A stretch of DNA of 47,558 nt from Sphingomonas sp. Leaf339 (GCF_001426195.1 NZ_LMRS01000002.1:1-47558); one strand, 5' to 3'; counted from the first letter of the stretch, positions 1 through 8,397 are shown. Translations and numbers: made by a program. Notes: generated by a model from the letters alone, not told the origin.

Positions 1-12
1 TCGCCCGCTCCA
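1..12 (+). tRNA. 3' end fragment of a tRNA-Gly (cut by window edge)
   Basis: The first 12 bases match the 3' acceptor strand, discriminator and CCA expected for the tRNA-Gly whose 5' part lies inverted at 2509-2572: CGCCCGC pairs fully with its GCGGGCG. Either a second tRNA-Gly ends here, with its body left of the window, or this is the displaced 3' end of that gene. The window edge prevents a decision. Confidence 0.55.
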
Positions 13-23
13 GCCGTTTCCAA

Positions 24-122
24 CCCGTTGGAAACGCGCATAAAACCGTCGCACAGACGGTCCAGCACCAAGATCGTCTCCACTGACCGTCTACACAATG
101 ATGCCGGTCGAGGTGTCTCAAC
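24..122 (+). repeat. 99-bp inverted repeat, left copy
   Basis: This is a perfect reverse-complement match over 99 bases to 2410-2508, checked base by base. The match ends sharply on both sides. Its outer edge carries a palindrome, 10-bp arms at 15-24 and 27-36 with a 2-nt spacer. The inner edge supplies the stop codon of the hypothetical gene ending at 118. tRNA-Gly 3' sequence lies just outside it. It could be a duplicated attachment region, a terminal repeat, or an assembly fold-back. Confidence 0.9.
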
Positions 123-903
123 CCCCTGCCGCAGCCTCCTTCGGATCGGGCATGTCGACAGCCGTCGCCATCAGCCGCAGCGCTAAGCCCACGACTCGAT
201 TGATCTCATTTATAACAGTGATGGCGTATGGCGCTTCAGCCTCTTCGACAACTATGCCCTGCTTAAAATGTAGAATGCTGGGCATCGGGATCACATCGCC
301 ATCCGAAATCGAGCGGAACCAGATATTGATATCGGAATCGTCTGGAACAATGTCGGCAACATTATTATCGTGATCGATTGCCACCTTCATTGGGAACTGA
401 CGAAACACCGTCGTCAAAAGCAGCCTGTGCTTATCCTGATTACTAAGTAGTCGCAGGATATTGAGCCAAGGATCGCCACAGCGGCGTGCTTCTTCAATCA
501 TCGCGAGCGCATGTGGGAAGATGTTGCCGAGCGATGCTTTTTCTCGCTCCTTCTTCGAAAGGGGCGTCTCTCTTGTCCCGAAGGGAAACTGAGTTCGACT
601 AAGATCGGCCCCATCATTGCCAAACTCCACGAGAGAACATGTCGCATAGTCGAGCGAAGCGCGGAGATTGTGAACGACATCACCCAGTATCAAGCTGATG
701 TCCGCAGGCGGCAGTTCCTTGATTCTGATTCGGACCATCCCCTCGTCGAGGTCCGCCGACTGCTCGGGTTCCCACGGGTGGGTGGCGTCATACGCTTGGA
801 TCGCTTCGGATAGTGCCACCATGTGCGTCTGCGCTCGGCGATGCTTCGCCAAGGCCCCAATAAATCTCGATGGAAGAACCATCCGCTGAAATTGGATGCT
901 CAT
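118..903 (-). CDS. Hypothetical protein, coupled to integrase
   Basis: The protein has 261 residues, is soluble, and has no signal peptide or membrane segment. Its core (around GDVVHNLRASLDYA, and later LLSNQDKHRLLL) resembles a widespread uncharacterised bacterial family that I recall by the HNLR-SALDH and N-DKHR motifs; no function is known to me. The ATG overlaps the integrase stop as ATGA, so it is probably translated with the integrase and travels with it. The last codons and the stop lie in the 99-bp inverted repeat, so the C-terminus may be truncated relative to the ancestral gene. The acidic and histidine positions recall HEPN-like helical folds, but that is only a guess. Confidence 0.7.
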   Translation of the reverse strand: MSIQFQRMVLPSRFIGALAKHRRAQTHMVALSEAIQAYDATHPWEPEQSADLDEGMVRIRIKELPPADISLILGDVVHNLRASLDYATCSLVEFGNDGADLSRTQFPFGTRETPLSKKEREKASLGNIFPHALAMIEEARRCGDPWLNILRLLSNQDKHRLLLTTVFRQFPMKVAIDHDNNVADIVPDDSDINIWFRSISDGDVIPMPSILHFKQGIVVEEAEAPYAITVINEINRVVGLALRLMATAVDMPDPKEAAAGG

Positions 904-2504
904 GGAGAAAGGCGCAAGGAGTTCAAGGTTCCACCGTGCCGCGCCACCGCATTCAAAACAGCGAGATGATCGAACGAGATATCCTTGTAGCGAACCAAGT
1001 TTAGAGCTTCGGCAAGCGACTGCACGCTAAATCCGTTTCCGTAGTTGTCAGCGACTGCCGTGCCTTTGCCATCGGTCGTCCAGCCGCCGAGTAGAAGCGC
1101 AACATCGCGGTCGATCTTCGCCTCACGCAGACCGTCGCGGAAGTTGTGGCGGAAGGAGTGGAAGCAGGTCAGCGGCGCGGCAGCACCGGCGTTTTCGAGG
1201 AAGCGGGTGAACCATCTCGATATGGCGGTAGAGCGGTAGCCCAGATGCCCGAACGGAAGCTCCGGAAACAGATTGGTCTCGCCGCATAGGCGCTGGGATT
1301 CAGCGAATGCCAAAAAACCGCATCGGATCAGTTCGTCGTGGACCGGGACGGTGCGCTCGCTGGCGTTTGTCTTCACGCGCTTCTCATCGCCAGTCTGGCT
1401 GAGCCCGGAGGCCACGCGGAAGCACGGAATGCTGTCGATCACCCGAATGTCGGAGACCTCAAGCTGGCAAATCTCATTGAGCCGCAGGCCGCTGAACAAT
1501 GCGATCAGCGGCACCCAGAATCGGGCGCGGCGAGGGCGCTGGTCGCCGGGGATGGCGTATCCGTTCGCGTCATCTCGGCACCCGGTGTAGATAGGGGCGT
1601 CGAAGATGCGGCGTAGCTGGTCAGTTGAGAAGGGGTTGCGCTTGTCGCGTTTCTTCACCGGGTCGGGGAGCTTCAGCCCCTTTAACGGATTACGATCGAG
1701 ATAGCCCTCGTTCATCGCCCAGTTCATCACACCGCCGAACCGATTGATGTAGGCGTTGAGGTTCGCGGTGCTGATTACGCGGCGCTCGCCCTTCGCCTTG
1801 GCGGCATCGATCACCTCAGTGATCGACATGTCTGGAAAGCGCTGATGTGCGCTTTTCGGCATCTCGCGCAGGAGTGCCACGAAGTCGCGACATCCCTCGC
1901 GTGTGATCCCACTGAGCGGCGTCTCCTCACCAAACACCTCAATGACCCATTTCCGGGTCGTGGCGTGCGCGATCTGGGTGCGCTTACTCCATTGATGCTT
2001 CGGGTCCGCGATGAAGCGATCGTAGACATCGCCGATGGTGCGGGTGCTCGACGGCGAGAGCGGCGCTGGCGGCTGCGGAGCAGCCGGAGCTAACGGGTTC
2101 GAAACCGATGAATCGCTGACCGGTGTAGCAAGCAGCACGATATCGATGACGCTGCCGGTCGAGCAGCGCGCCTTCTCGAACAGAGCTTCGACCTCTGCCG
2201 CCACCCGGTGGATTCGCCGGAGCGCCATCGAATAGCTGTCCGTTTCGAGCGACCGCCAGACCTCGCCGCCTTCCCAGATCGTCAGGAGGTCGGTCGGCAC
2301 TCGTCGTCGGTAGTGGAAGATGCCACGCTTCGAGCAGAGGCCAATCGGTCGATTGTGGAGACGCCTTGTGTAGACGCCCTGACGACGATTCCCTGAGCGT
2401 TCACTAACAGTTGAGACACCTCGACCGGCATCATTGTGTAGACGGTCAGTGGAGACGATCTTGGTGCTGGACCGTCTGTGCGACGGTTTTATGCGCGTTT
2501 CCAA
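900..2504 (-). CDS. Tyrosine recombinase/integrase, DUF6538-type
   Basis: This is a site-specific recombinase of the phage-integrase family, 534 codons as drawn. The N-terminal arm (residues 58-110, beginning CSKRGIFHYRRRVP) matches the DUF6538-like DNA-binding start common in alphaproteobacterial integrases. A core-binding SAM-like domain follows at about 155-275. The catalytic domain has the full set: Arg341 (GLRLNE), the HSFR box at 449-452, Trp475 in the second His/Trp position, and nucleophile Tyr488. The start is a problem. The only in-frame start-like codon upstream of the conserved part is TTG at 2504 inside the inverted repeat, and residues 1-32 are encoded by the repeat. The native start may therefore be lost or be a rare codon. 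It lies beside tRNA-Gly, a classic integrase target. Confidence 0.85.
   Translation of the reverse strand: METRIKPSHRRSSTKIVSTDRLHNDAGRGVSTVSERSGNRRQGVYTRRLHNRPIGLCSKRGIFHYRRRVPTDLLTIWEGGEVWRSLETDSYSMALRRIHRVAAEVEALFEKARCSTGSVIDIVLLATPVSDSSVSNPLAPAAPQPPAPLSPSSTRTIGDVYDRFIADPKHQWSKRTQIAHATTRKWVIEVFGEETPLSGITREGCRDFVALLREMPKSAHQRFPDMSITEVIDAAKAKGERRVISTANLNAYINRFGGVMNWAMNEGYLDRNPLKGLKLPDPVKKRDKRNPFSTDQLRRIFDAPIYTGCRDDANGYAIPGDQRPRRARFWVPLIALFSGLRLNEICQLEVSDIRVIDSIPCFRVASGLSQTGDEKRVKTNASERTVPVHDELIRCGFLAFAESQRLCGETNLFPELPFGHLGYRSTAISRWFTRFLENAGAAAPLTCFHSFRHNFRDGLREAKIDRDVALLLGGWTTDGKGTAVADNYGNGFSVQSLAEALNLVRYKDISFDHLAVLNAVARHGGTLNSLRLSP
2353..2457 (+). repeat. TTGTGTAGACG iterons at integrase 5' end
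   Basis: Related 11-mers recur in direct orientation: TTGTGGAGACG (2353-2363), TTGTGTAGACG (2366-2376), TTGTGTAGACG (2434-2444) and a looser CAGTGGAGACG (2447-2457). The last two lie inside the right inverted repeat, so they also occur inverted in the left copy (75-99). Short iterated sites next to an integrase gene and its tRNA are typical arm-type binding sites of integrase or excisionase. That role is inferred. Confidence 0.5.
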
Positions 2505-2508
2505 CGGG
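2410..2508 (-). repeat. 99-bp inverted repeat, right copy
   Basis: This is the exact reverse complement of 24-122. It directly joins the truncated tRNA-Gly at 2509. Compared with the left copy's outer flank, 22 bases are missing at the junction: one palindrome arm plus the tRNA 3' acceptor strand and CCA. Confidence 0.9.
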
Positions 2509-2572
2509 AAGGGATTCGAACCCTCGACCCCAACCTTGGCAAGGTTGTGCTCTACCCCTGAGCTACGCCCGC
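2509..2572 (-). tRNA. tRNA-Gly(GCC), 3' acceptor strand missing
   Basis: Reading the minus strand from 2572, the cloverleaf is clear: acceptor GCGGGCG, D arm, anticodon arm CAACC-TTGCCAA-GGTTG with anticodon GCC, and a T arm with GGTTCGAATCC. After the T stem (CCCTT) the expected CGCCCGCTCCA is absent, and the sequence enters the 99-bp repeat (CCCGTTGG). The acceptor stem cannot form normally, so this copy is probably non-functional unless the junction is an assembly error. The missing 3' end is present, in opposite orientation, at 1-12. Confidence 0.85.
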
Positions 2573-2685
2573 TCTGGCGCCGTAGCCGGTCGGAACCGGC
2601 TGGGTGAGGCGGGCCATTAGCAGCGGGTTTTCAGGGCTGCAAGCGGCAAACGAAGGAAAATTCAGGATTGGCTAATCCGGAATGA

Positions 2686-2700
2686 GAACATTACAAGAAC
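2686..2700 (+). promoter_or_regulatory. LexA (SOS) box upstream of imuA
   Basis: GAAC-ATTACAA-GAAC is an exact match to the alphaproteobacterial LexA operator GTTC/GAAC-N7-GTTC/GAAC. It sits 4 bases upstream of the imuA start codon, where it would cover the promoter or transcription start. This supports SOS induction of the three downstream genes. Confidence 0.85.
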
Positions 2701-2704
2701 GATA

Positions 2705-3538
2705 GTGAGCGAGTCGCCTGCCCTTTCCCCTGCCGGACCGCCGGTGCCGGCTCTTGATGGGTCCCGGATGCTGATCGCCCGGTTGCGTTGGGAGGTAGCC
2801 GGCACCGGGACGACGCAGACGGATGATCGCGCTGCCGATGCCTGGCTGACGACGGGGCTCGCCCCTGCCCAGCTACATGAAATCTACGCGGCGGAGGCGG
2901 CGGACGGCACCGCTGCGATCGGCTTCGCGGTGGCACTGGCGCTGGCCGCCGGGGCGCTGCCCGTCCTGTGGGTTCGGACCGAGAAGGACGAGCGGCAGGC
3001 GGGGCGGTTGCATGCCGGCGGTCTCGCCGAACTCGGCCTACCACCCGATTCGATCGTGCTGGTGGTGGCGGCGGACGAGGCGGCGTTGCTGCGCGTCGCG
3101 GCGGATGCCGCGCGGTGCAGCGGCCTCGGCATGCTGCTGGTCGAAAGTCGCGGCCGCGCGCCGGGGCTGGACCTCACCGCGACCCGTCGACTGATGCTGG
3201 CGGCCGAAGCATCGGGAGTGACGGTGCTGAGCGTGCGTATCGATGCCGCCCCGGTGCCCAGCGCGGCCGCCACCCGCTGGGGCGTGGCGGCGATGCCGTC
3301 CGTGCCGCTGGAGGCGGAGGCGCCAGGTCTGCCCGCCTTCGACGTCGAATCCTTGCGTAGACGCGGCGGCCCCGCCGGGGCGCGTTGCCGTGTGGAGTGG
3401 AACCGTGAAAACCGATCCTTCGATCCCTGCCCGATCCAGCCAGCCGCCCAAACGGCGCTGGCTGGCTCTGGTCTTCCCCTGGTTGCCGGTGGAGCGGCTG
3501 CGCGCGACGCGCCCGCATCTGTTCGTCGGTCGGGGTGA
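2705..3538 (+). CDS. imuA: ImuA, RecA-like mutasome subunit
   Basis: ImuA is the RecA-related accessory protein of the ImuA-ImuB-DnaE2 translesion synthesis machinery. The 277-residue protein has a RecA-like core from about residue 45 (TTGLAPAQLHEIYA) through strands such as ALPVLWVRTEKD and LGMLLVESRG. It lacks a normal Walker A motif, as usual in this family. The start is GTG at 2705, 4 nt after the LexA box, so there is no room for a ribosome site unless the message is leaderless. ATG 2768 is the alternative. The last 134 bases overlap imuB in another frame. First gene of an SOS operon. Confidence 0.88.
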   Translation: MSESPALSPAGPPVPALDGSRMLIARLRWEVAGTGTTQTDDRAADAWLTTGLAPAQLHEIYAAEAADGTAAIGFAVALALAAGALPVLWVRTEKDERQAGRLHAGGLAELGLPPDSIVLVVAADEAALLRVAADAARCSGLGMLLVESRGRAPGLDLTATRRLMLAAEASGVTVLSVRIDAAPVPSAAATRWGVAAMPSVPLEAEAPGLPAFDVESLRRRGGPAGARCRVEWNRENRSFDPCPIQPAAQTALAGSGLPLVAGGAAARDAPASVRRSG

Positions 3539-4994
3539 AAGCCCACTCGCCTTCGTCGAGACGGTGGGTAACGCGGTGCGGCTCGCCGCGCTCGACCGAT
3601 CGGCGTTGCAGGCTGGGCTGAAACCCGGCCTGACGCTGGCCGACGCCCGCGCGCAGGTGCCCGAACTGGAGGTGTTCGACGGCGATCCCCATGCCGATCT
3701 CGACTGGCTGGAACGGCTGGCGGACGGCTGTGCACGCTATACGCCGACGGTGGTGCTGTATCCGCCCGATGCGCTGTTGCTCGACATCGCCGGCTGTACG
3801 CATGCGTTCGAGGGGGAGCGGCCGCTGGCCGTGGATGTCGAGGGGCGGCTGGCACGCCGCGGCGTGCTGGCCCGCCATGCGTTCGGCGATACGCCAGAGG
3901 TCGCGCATGCGCTCGCCCGCTTCGCCGGCGCGCCCGCCCCTGACGAACAACGCGCTGTGCGCCGCCTGCCGGTGGCGGCATTGGGGCTGGATGCCGATGA
4001 CGGCATCGCCCTGACGCGGGCGGGGTTGAAGACGGTGGGCGACGTGATGGCCCGTCCGCTCGCCACCATCGCCGCGCGGTTCGGGGAAGAGGCGGCGATG
4101 GCGGTCCGCCGCCTGTCGGGCGATGCCCGCGCGCCCGTCGTCGCGCGCAAGGTCGCGGTGCCGGTGGTGGTCGAACGCCGCTTCGCCGAACCCGTCGGCC
4201 GCACCGATTTCGCGTTGCAGGTGATCGCCGATCTGGTCGCCGACGCCGCGGCCCTGCTCGAAAAACGTGGCGAGGGCGGCCGCCGCTGGGAGGCGAAGCT
4301 GTTCCGCGCCGATGGCCAGATCCAGCAATTGCGGATCGAGACCGGTCGCCCGACCCGCGATCCCGCCGTGCTGATGCGGCTGTTCGCGGAGCGGATCGAC
4401 GGTCTCGCCGATCCGCTCGACCCCGGTTTCGGGTACGACCTGATCCGGCTGGCGGTGGTGTTGGCCGAACGGCTCGACACCAGCCAGTTGCGGCTGGAGG
4501 GCGGCGAGAGCGGCGACGGCACGCAGGCGGGTGAGGTCGCCGCGCTGGTCGACCGCCTCTCCACCCGGCTTGGCCGGGGCCGGGTACGCCGCTTCGCCAG
4601 CCGCGACAGCCATATTCCCGAACAGGCCGAACTGATGCTGCCCGCCGCCGCACCGCCTGCCGCCGGCGAATGGCCCGCGACCGAGCCGGGGGAGCCGCCG
4701 CTCCGCCCGATCTACCTCTTCGATCCGCCGCAGCCGATCGATACGATCGCCGCCGAAACGCCGGACGGTCCCCCTGCCCGGTTCCGCTGGCGTCGCACTG
4801 TTCACGACGTCGCCCGCGCCGAGGGACCGGAGCGGATCGCGGGCGAATGGTGGCGCCGGCACGACGCCGCGATCCCGACCCGCGATTATTTCCGCGTCGA
4901 GGATCAGCGCGGCCGGCGCTTCTGGATCTTCCGCCACGGTCTTTATGTCGAAAGCGAAAGCCCGCGCTGGTACGTCCACGGGCTGTTCGCATGA
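3405..4994 (+). CDS. imuB: ImuB, inactive Y-family polymerase-like protein
   Basis: ImuB links DnaE2 to the beta clamp during SOS mutagenesis. It is a Y-family polymerase relative without catalytic activity. The 529-residue protein begins with the family's RRWLALVFPWLPVERLR segment, where true Y polymerases carry the DMDAFFA metal motif; the catalytic acids are not visible. The C-terminal region (from about residue 445, PLRPIYLFDPPQ, to the RYFRVED-like and WYVHGLFA end) is characteristic of ImuB. GTG 3405 was chosen because GGAG lies 7 nt upstream and the conserved domain begins 18 residues later. Longer in-frame starts would lie deep inside imuA. The gene ends 1 nt before the likely dnaE2 start. 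Confidence 0.88.
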   Translation: MKTDPSIPARSSQPPKRRWLALVFPWLPVERLRATRPHLFVGRGESPLAFVETVGNAVRLAALDRSALQAGLKPGLTLADARAQVPELEVFDGDPHADLDWLERLADGCARYTPTVVLYPPDALLLDIAGCTHAFEGERPLAVDVEGRLARRGVLARHAFGDTPEVAHALARFAGAPAPDEQRAVRRLPVAALGLDADDGIALTRAGLKTVGDVMARPLATIAARFGEEAAMAVRRLSGDARAPVVARKVAVPVVVERRFAEPVGRTDFALQVIADLVADAAALLEKRGEGGRRWEAKLFRADGQIQQLRIETGRPTRDPAVLMRLFAERIDGLADPLDPGFGYDLIRLAVVLAERLDTSQLRLEGGESGDGTQAGEVAALVDRLSTRLGRGRVRRFASRDSHIPEQAELMLPAAAPPAAGEWPATEPGEPPLRPIYLFDPPQPIDTIAAETPDGPPARFRWRRTVHDVARAEGPERIAGEWWRRHDAAIPTRDYFRVEDQRGRRFWIFRHGLYVESESPRWYVHGLFA

Positions 4995-4995
4995 C

Positions 4996-7900
4996 GTGAC
5001 CGGCTTTACCGAACTCGTCGCGGCCACCGCCTTTTCGTTCCTCGATGGCGCCAGCCAGCCGGACGACATGGTCGGCCGCGCGGTCGAGCTTGGCCATGCC
5101 GGCATCGGCATCGCCGATCGCAACACCGTGTCGGGCGTGGTGCGCGCCTACGCCGCCCTGCAACGTGCGAATGTGGGTTTGCTGGGCGCGGGTTTGCCGG
5201 CGGTCGATTTCAAGCTGGCGGTCGGCGCGCGGCTGGTGTTCGCGGATGGCACGCCGGACATCGTCGCCTATCCCTCGACCAGAACGGGCTGGGGCCGGCT
5301 GACGCGCCTGCTGACCGTGGGCAACCGCCGTTCGCTGAAGGGCGGCTGCATCCTTGGCCTCGGCGATCTGATCGCCCTCCACCAGGACCTGTTGTTGATC
5401 GTGCTGCCCGAATCGACCGATCGTGGTGCCGCCCCGGTTTCGGGTGTCGACCTGCCCCCGCCCCGCGCCGATCCCGGCCTCGCCTCGACGCTCGCCGCCC
5501 TGAAGCGGCTCGACCCCACGGCAGTCTGGCTCGGCGTGACGATGCCGCGTGGTGGTCGCGACCGGCGGCGACTGGCACGACTGGCGCGCATGGCAGCGTC
5601 GGCGGACGTGCCGCTGCTCGCGACCTGCGACGCGCTCTATGCCTATCCGGACGACCGCGACCTGCACGATATCGTTACGTGCATCCGCGAGGGGCTGACG
5701 ATCCAGCGCGCCGGCCGCCGCCTTGCCGCCAATGGCGAACGCCACCTGAAGGACGAGGCGGAGATGCAGCGCCTGTTCCGCGACCAGCCGGCGGCGGTGG
5801 TGGAAAGCGCCCGCCTGCTCGCCCGCATCGGTTTCTCGCTCGATCAGTTGAAATACGAATATCCGCATGAACCGGTGCCGGCGGGCTGGAAACCGCAGGA
5901 CTGGCTGGAACATTTGGTCTGGCAAGCAGCACTGGATCGCTACGGCGAGCATGTGCCCGAAAAGGTGATGCGCCTCCTCAACGATGAGTTCCGTCTGATC
6001 GAGGCCAAGGCGTACGCCTATTACTTCCTGACGGTCCACGATGTGGTCCGTTTTGCCCGCGATTGCGATCCGCCGATCCTTTGCCAGGGGCGTGGCTCGG
6101 CGGCCAATTCGGTCGTCTGCTATCTGCTCGGCATCACTTCGGTCGATCCGATGAAGTATGACCTGCTCTTCTCGCGCTTCGTGTCGAACGAACGCGACGA
6201 GCCGCCCGACATCGACGTCGATTTCGAACATGAACGGCGCGAGGAGGTGATGCAGTATATTTATCGCCGTTATGGCCGTGACCGCGCCGCCATCGCCGCC
6301 ACCGTGATCCATTATCGTCCGCGCAGCACCGTGCGCGAGATCGGTCGCGCGCTTGGCCTGAGCGAGGATGTGACGCAGCGGCTCACCAGCACCGTATGGG
6401 GAAGCTTCTCCGATAGGTTCGGCGAGGAGAGGTTCCACGAGACCGGCTATGCGCTAGCCAACCCGGAAATGGCCCGGCTGCATGGTCTGGTGAACCGGCT
6501 GCTGAAGTTTCCCCGCCATCTGTCGCAGCATGTCGGCGGCTTCGTACTTACCCAGGGGCGGCTGGACGAGATGGTGCCGATCCACAACGGCGCGATGGTC
6601 GATCGCACCTTCATCGAATGGGACAAGGACGATATCGACGTTCTCGGCCTGATGAAGGTCGATATCCTTGCCCTCGGTATGCTGACCTGCATCCGCAAGG
6701 CGTTCGACCTGATGGAGGCGAACAGCCTCGGCCGCCCGGCGCTCGACAATGTCGCGGTCGATGAGGACGACCGCGTGTACGACATGCTGTGCAAAGGCGA
6801 CAGCATCGGCGTGTTTCAGGTCGAAAGCCGCGCTCAGATCAACATGCTGCCGCGTCTGAAGCCGCGCCGACTTTACGATCTTGTGGTTCAAGTCGCAATC
6901 GTTCGCCCGGGGCCGATCGAGGGTGATATGGTCCATCCATATCTGCGCCGCCGCGCCGGCAAGGAAAAGGTGGTCTTTCCCGCCCCTGATCCAAACCATG
7001 GCCCGCCCGACGAACTGCAACAGCTGCTCCGCTTTACCTATGGCGTACCGCTGTTTCAGGAACAGGCGATGAAACTGGCGATCGTCGCGGCCGGTTTCTC
7101 GCCGGAGGAAGCCAATCAGTTACGCCGTGCCATGGCGACGTTCCGCAACGTCGGCGGCATGGAAGATTTTCAGGCAAGACTTGTGGGGGGCATGGTTCGC
7201 CGAGGTTATCCGCGCGACTTTGCCGAACGCTGTTACAAACAGATCGAGGGGTTCGGCTCTTACGGTTTCCCCGAAAGTCATGCGCTGTCGTTTGCGCGGC
7301 TGGTGTATGTTTCTTCCTGGCTGAAATGTTTTCACCCGGCGGTCTTCGGCTGCGCCATCCTCAATTCACAACCGATGGGGTTTTACGCACCGGCCCAGTT
7401 GGTGCGTGATGCGGAAGAACATGGTGTCACCGTGCTGCCCGTCGATGTGAATCACAGCGGATGGGATAACAGCCTTCAATCCGGGGAGAATCTAGACCTC
7501 CGCCTCGGCTTCCGTCAGGTCGAGGGTTTTCGCGGCGACTGGGCCGACAAGATAGCTGCCAACGCCCCCTACATCTCCATCGAAGACCTCGCCCGCCGTG
7601 CCACGCTCCCGCCCCGTGCGCTGGCGTTGCTCGCCGATGCCGACGCCTGCCGCTCGCTGGGGCGGGACCGCCGCACCGCCGGCTGGGAAGTGCGCCGCAC
7701 GCCGCCCGCACAACTCCCGCTGTTCGCCGCCGCCGATGCGCCTGAACTGGGTGTTGAACCCGATGCCGCGCTGCCAATGATGCCGTTGTCGGAACAGGTC
7801 GCCGCGGATTATCAGACCACGCGCCTGTCGCTGAAGGATCACCCGATGACCTTCCTGCGCCCGCTGTTTCGATCCGAGGGTGTGCTGTCCAGCGCCGAGG

Positions 7901-8331
7901 CCGCCGCCACGAAGGACGGCCGCCGCGCCAGCGTCGCCGGCATCGTCCTCGTCCGCCAGCGCCCCGGCAAGGGCAACGCGATCTTTGTGACGATCGAGGA
8001 CGAGACGGGGATCACCAACGCGCTGATGTGGGCGCGCGATTTCGAGGCGAACCGGCGCGCCGTCATGGCATCGCGCCTGATGGTGTTGCACGGTACGATC
8101 CAGCGCAGCGAGGAAGGCGTCACCCACCTGATGACGACGCGGGTCGACGATCGCAGCCACGAACTGGCCCGCCTATCGAGCGATTACGCCACCGATCCGC
8201 AACCGCTGCCCGTCGATGGCATCCTGAAACCGCATTACAGCCGCAGCCGCGATCCCCGCCATGCCGAACCTCAACGCCCCGGCCATCCGCGCGATGTCCG
8301 CGTCCTGCCGAAATCGCGGGACTTCCATTAA
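4996..8331 (+). CDS. dnaE2: DnaE2, error-prone DNA polymerase III alpha
   Basis: DnaE2 is the C-family polymerase that performs translesion synthesis with ImuA and ImuB. The 1111-residue protein has an N-terminal PHP domain (FSFLDGASQP at about 13-22), the polymerase palm with PDIDVDF at about 403-409 and the GRGSAANS box upstream of it, and an OB fold near the C-terminus (ASVAGIVLVRQRPG). The end, VLPKSRDFH, is typical of DnaE2. GTG 4996 directly after the imuB stop gives the usual short N-terminus; ATG 4945 would add 17 residues inside imuB. The PHP domain has lost the usual metal ligands: His-x-His is replaced around VAATAFSF, and the TDH position reads ADR. Confidence 0.92.
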   Translation: MTGFTELVAATAFSFLDGASQPDDMVGRAVELGHAGIGIADRNTVSGVVRAYAALQRANVGLLGAGLPAVDFKLAVGARLVFADGTPDIVAYPSTRTGWGRLTRLLTVGNRRSLKGGCILGLGDLIALHQDLLLIVLPESTDRGAAPVSGVDLPPPRADPGLASTLAALKRLDPTAVWLGVTMPRGGRDRRRLARLARMAASADVPLLATCDALYAYPDDRDLHDIVTCIREGLTIQRAGRRLAANGERHLKDEAEMQRLFRDQPAAVVESARLLARIGFSLDQLKYEYPHEPVPAGWKPQDWLEHLVWQAALDRYGEHVPEKVMRLLNDEFRLIEAKAYAYYFLTVHDVVRFARDCDPPILCQGRGSAANSVVCYLLGITSVDPMKYDLLFSRFVSNERDEPPDIDVDFEHERREEVMQYIYRRYGRDRAAIAATVIHYRPRSTVREIGRALGLSEDVTQRLTSTVWGSFSDRFGEERFHETGYALANPEMARLHGLVNRLLKFPRHLSQHVGGFVLTQGRLDEMVPIHNGAMVDRTFIEWDKDDIDVLGLMKVDILALGMLTCIRKAFDLMEANSLGRPALDNVAVDEDDRVYDMLCKGDSIGVFQVESRAQINMLPRLKPRRLYDLVVQVAIVRPGPIEGDMVHPYLRRRAGKEKVVFPAPDPNHGPPDELQQLLRFTYGVPLFQEQAMKLAIVAAGFSPEEANQLRRAMATFRNVGGMEDFQARLVGGMVRRGYPRDFAERCYKQIEGFGSYGFPESHALSFARLVYVSSWLKCFHPAVFGCAILNSQPMGFYAPAQLVRDAEEHGVTVLPVDVNHSGWDNSLQSGENLDLRLGFRQVEGFRGDWADKIAANAPYISIEDLARRATLPPRALALLADADACRSLGRDRRTAGWEVRRTPPAQLPLFAAADAPELGVEPDAALPMMPLSEQVAADYQTTRLSLKDHPMTFLRPLFRSEGVLSSAEAAATKDGRRASVAGIVLVRQRPGKGNAIFVTIEDETGITNALMWARDFEANRRAVMASRLMVLHGTIQRSEEGVTHLMTTRVDDRSHELARLSSDYATDPQPLPVDGILKPHYSRSRDPRHAEPQRPGHPRDVRVLPKSRDFH

Positions 8332-8397
8332 GACGGCGCTGGCATTGACAGACGCGCCGCCCCACATAGCGTTTCGCAAGTATAACGGGAGCATCAC

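Noticed and set aside
3174..5126. A 650-codon minus-strand frame opposite imuB
   Set aside because: Mirror of imuB codons; composition is unlike a real protein.
2884..6438. A 1184-codon open frame on the minus strand
   Set aside because: It is antisense to imuA, imuB and dnaE2, rich in Arg/Pro/Ala, with no recognisable domains. High GC DNA commonly gives such shadow frames.
8345..8350. Perfect TTGACA promoter box before the thioredoxin-TPR gene
   Set aside because: No acceptable -10 at 16-18 bases; the only TATAAC lies 30 bases downstream (8381-8386).
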